Positions 12,679-13,702 of a stretch of DNA of 13,702 nucleotides are shown piece after piece (position 1 is the first letter of the stretch; every line of letters starts with the position of its first letter). Under the pieces are notes generated by a model, which worked only from the letters and a program-made list of their open reading frames with translations, did not search any database and had not been told where the DNA came from. The DNA is from Chloroflexota bacterium (GTDB lineage Bacteria; Chloroflexota; Anaerolineae; Anaerolineales; Villigracilaceae): positions 1 to 13,702 of the forward strand of contig JACPVB010000137.1 in NCBI GenBank assembly GCA_016191985.1. Reading direction: 5' to 3'. A program made the position numbers and the translations under genes.

Positions 12679-13155
12679 ATGACATTGGACTCCATCGAAG
12701 CAAAGATCGGCTCGCTCGCACCAGACTTCAAACTGCTCGCCACGAATGGGCAGGAGATTTCGCTGACGGATTTCCGCGGCAAATCGAAAGTGATCGTGTT
12801 CTTCATCCGCGAGGCAACCTGCCCACAGTGTCACATGCACGTAGCCCAGCTTGGTAAAATGTATAACCAATTCCGGGAGGCTGGCACAGAAATCATCGTC
12901 ATCCTCGGCGAGGATGTGAACCAAGCCCGCGAATATGCCAAAGGGATCAACCTGCCCTTCCCAATCCTCTCCGACCCAAACCGTAACATTTACCATTTGT
13001 ATGAGCTTGAAAAATATTTCCTGCTCTTCCAACGGACCGCTTCGCTCGTAGTGGACAAGGATGGGATTGTCCGCTATTTGAAACGAACCACATTGCCGAA
13101 CGTCTGGATGCAGGAAAGCCGCGAACTATATGGCTTCGTGGATAGTCTGAATTAA
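12679..13155 (+). CDS. Peroxiredoxin/thioredoxin-like redoxin (AhpC-TSA domain) with CPQC
   Basis: A 158-residue thioredoxin-fold protein. It opens with GSLAPDFKLLATNGQEISLTDFRGK, the standard AhpC-TSA start (about 11-35), then VIVFFIREATCPQCHMHVAQL with a CxxC pair C48 and C51 at the head of the first helix. FPILSDPNRNIYHLYEL and SLVVDKDGIVRYL complete the fold. A peroxiredoxin normally has one cysteine here with a Thr three residues before it; the CPQC pair makes a bacterioferritin-comigratory or thioredoxin-like disulfide reductant equally possible. No signal peptide, so cytoplasmic. AGGA lies eight bases before the ATG at 12679. A strong terminator follows. Peroxide reduction or thiol exchange is likely; which one is open. 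Confidence 0.85.
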   Translation: MTLDSIEAKIGSLAPDFKLLATNGQEISLTDFRGKSKVIVFFIREATCPQCHMHVAQLGKMYNQFREAGTEIIVILGEDVNQAREYAKGINLPFPILSDPNRNIYHLYELEKYFLLFQRTASLVVDKDGIVRYLKRTTLPNVWMQESRELYGFVDSLN

Positions 13156-13181
13156 CCAAATGGATTGAAGGATACCCGGTT

Positions 13182-13207
13182 AAGCCCTGTTCACTCAGGG
13201 CTTTTTT
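13182..13207 (+). terminator. Strong intrinsic terminator after the redoxin gene
   Basis: AAGCCCTG (13182-13189), loop TTCACT, CAGGGCTT (13196-13203), running into TTTTT. A perfect 8-bp GC-rich stem with a T-tract, about 27 bases after the stop. Confidence 0.88.
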
Positions 13208-13233
13208 GTTTGCGTTGATGCGCTGTACCTTTG

Positions 13234-13280
13234 CTTGTTTTCCTGTTTACTTGTCTACTTGTTAACTGTATACTTGCCCC
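13234..13280. repeat. Degenerate octamer array of CTTGTNTA units
   Basis: CTTGTTTT, CCTGTTTA, CTTGTCTA, CTTGTTAA, then a 7-base CTGTATA and CTTGCCCC. An 8-bp period with a different core from the GACYA arrays. It occupies all the space immediately before the next ATG, and the -10 box is inside it. Confidence 0.7.
13246..13274 (+). promoter_or_regulatory. Promoter of the LLM oxidoreductase gene, leaderless-type
   Basis: TTTACT (13246-13251), 17-base spacer, TATACT (13269-13274), then six bases (TGCCCC) to the ATG. The expected transcript start is the A of the start codon. No Shine-Dalgarno sequence is present. Confidence 0.55.
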
Positions 13281-13702
13281 ATGAAACTAGATGCCGCCCT
13301 TCCTCCCGTTCAATTGAAAGATATTCCCGCCATTGCGAAGGCTGCACAAGAGATCGGCTTCGCCGCGTTGTGGACTCAAGAGACCCAGCACGATCCCTTC
13401 CTTCCCTGCACATTGATTGCGGAACATTCGTCCAGCATGGACTTTGGCACCGCCATTGCCGTGTCTTTCTCGCGGTCACCCGCCAACCTGGCTTACACCG
13501 CATGGGACCTGGCGGCACAGTCTGGTGGACGATTCATTTTGGGATTGGGCACGCAGGTCAAGGCGCATATCGAGAGGCGCTTCGGAGTGCCGTGGCCCGA
13601 GTCGGTGACGGGGAAACTGCGCGAGCAAATCCAGGTCATTCGCGCGTTTTGGGATTGCTGGCAAAATGGCACGAAGTTAAATTTTCGCGGCGAGTATTAC
13701 AA
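13281..13702 (+). CDS. LLM-class (F420-type) oxidoreductase, N-terminal part (cut by right edge)
   Basis: The frame from the ATG at 13281 is open to the window end, about 140 residues. It begins MKLDAALPPVQLKDIPAIAK and continues EIGFAALWTQETQHDPFLP, the first beta/alpha unit of the luciferase-like monooxygenase TIM barrel. GTAIAVSFSRSPANLAYTAW and SGGRFILGLGTQVKAHIERR follow; the phrase GGRFILGLG with the following His is diagnostic of the F420-dependent or FMN-dependent LLM group. Such enzymes oxidise or reduce small substrates with F420 or flavin in the cytoplasm; the substrate is not known. The gene seems to have its own promoter with no leader and no ribosome binding site. Cofactor choice (F420 or FMN) cannot be settled from this part. 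Confidence 0.88.
   Translation, partial: MKLDAALPPVQLKDIPAIAKAAQEIGFAALWTQETQHDPFLPCTLIAEHSSSMDFGTAIAVSFSRSPANLAYTAWDLAAQSGGRFILGLGTQVKAHIERRFGVPWPESVTGKLREQIQVIRAFWDCWQNGTKLNFRGEYY

Overview
The window reads as a bacterial chromosome segment of moderate GC. Its gene content and style fit Chloroflexota, most likely an Anaerolineae-type genome. The hints are a DUF951 protein next to a glycolipid-type GT4 glycosyltransferase, an F420-type LLM oxidoreductase, an M42 peptidase, intergenic spaces full of short degenerate repeats, and several genes with a -10 box just before the ATG. The lineage is an inference from style, not from a marker gene.

Layout. (1) Positions 1-4507, minus strand: a surface-polysaccharide operon. 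In transcription order it holds a nucleotide-sugar dehydrogenase, a UDP-uronate-type epimerase, a Wzx-like flippase, and a GT4 glycosyltransferase cut by the left edge. (2) 4508-4670: a palindromic intergenic repeat element. (3) 4671-6948, minus strand: a compact housekeeping operon tsaE-tsaB-rimI-uracil-DNA glycosylase with overlapping or near-touching genes. TsaE and TsaB belong to the t6A tRNA-modification machinery, RimI acetylates ribosomal protein S18, and the glycosylase repairs deaminated DNA. (4) 7209-8768, minus strand: DUF951 protein followed by a GT4 glycosyltransferase. (5) 8769-9095: a divergent, gene-free region of about 320 bases with two promoters, an octamer array, a large hairpin and a terminator. 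(6) 9096-10758, plus strand: an MBL-fold hydrolase overlapping a Crp/Fnr-family regulator. (7) 10951-13155, plus strand: hotdog thioesterase, M42 aminopeptidase, redoxin. (8) 13281 to the right edge: N-terminal part of an LLM-class oxidoreductase.

The genes themselves belong to known families. The unusual material lies between them. Several gaps hold degenerate tandem arrays of 7 or 8 bp units. Three of these arrays are mirrored into inverted pairs, and three arrays run directly into a -10 hexamer placed 6-7 nt before an ATG. A second repeat class, with a CTTCGAC...GCTCAG core, has entered coding sequence: it makes an in-frame insert in the M42 peptidase and the C-terminal tail of the MBL hydrolase. 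I saw no tRNA, rRNA, CRISPR array, transposase or phage gene.
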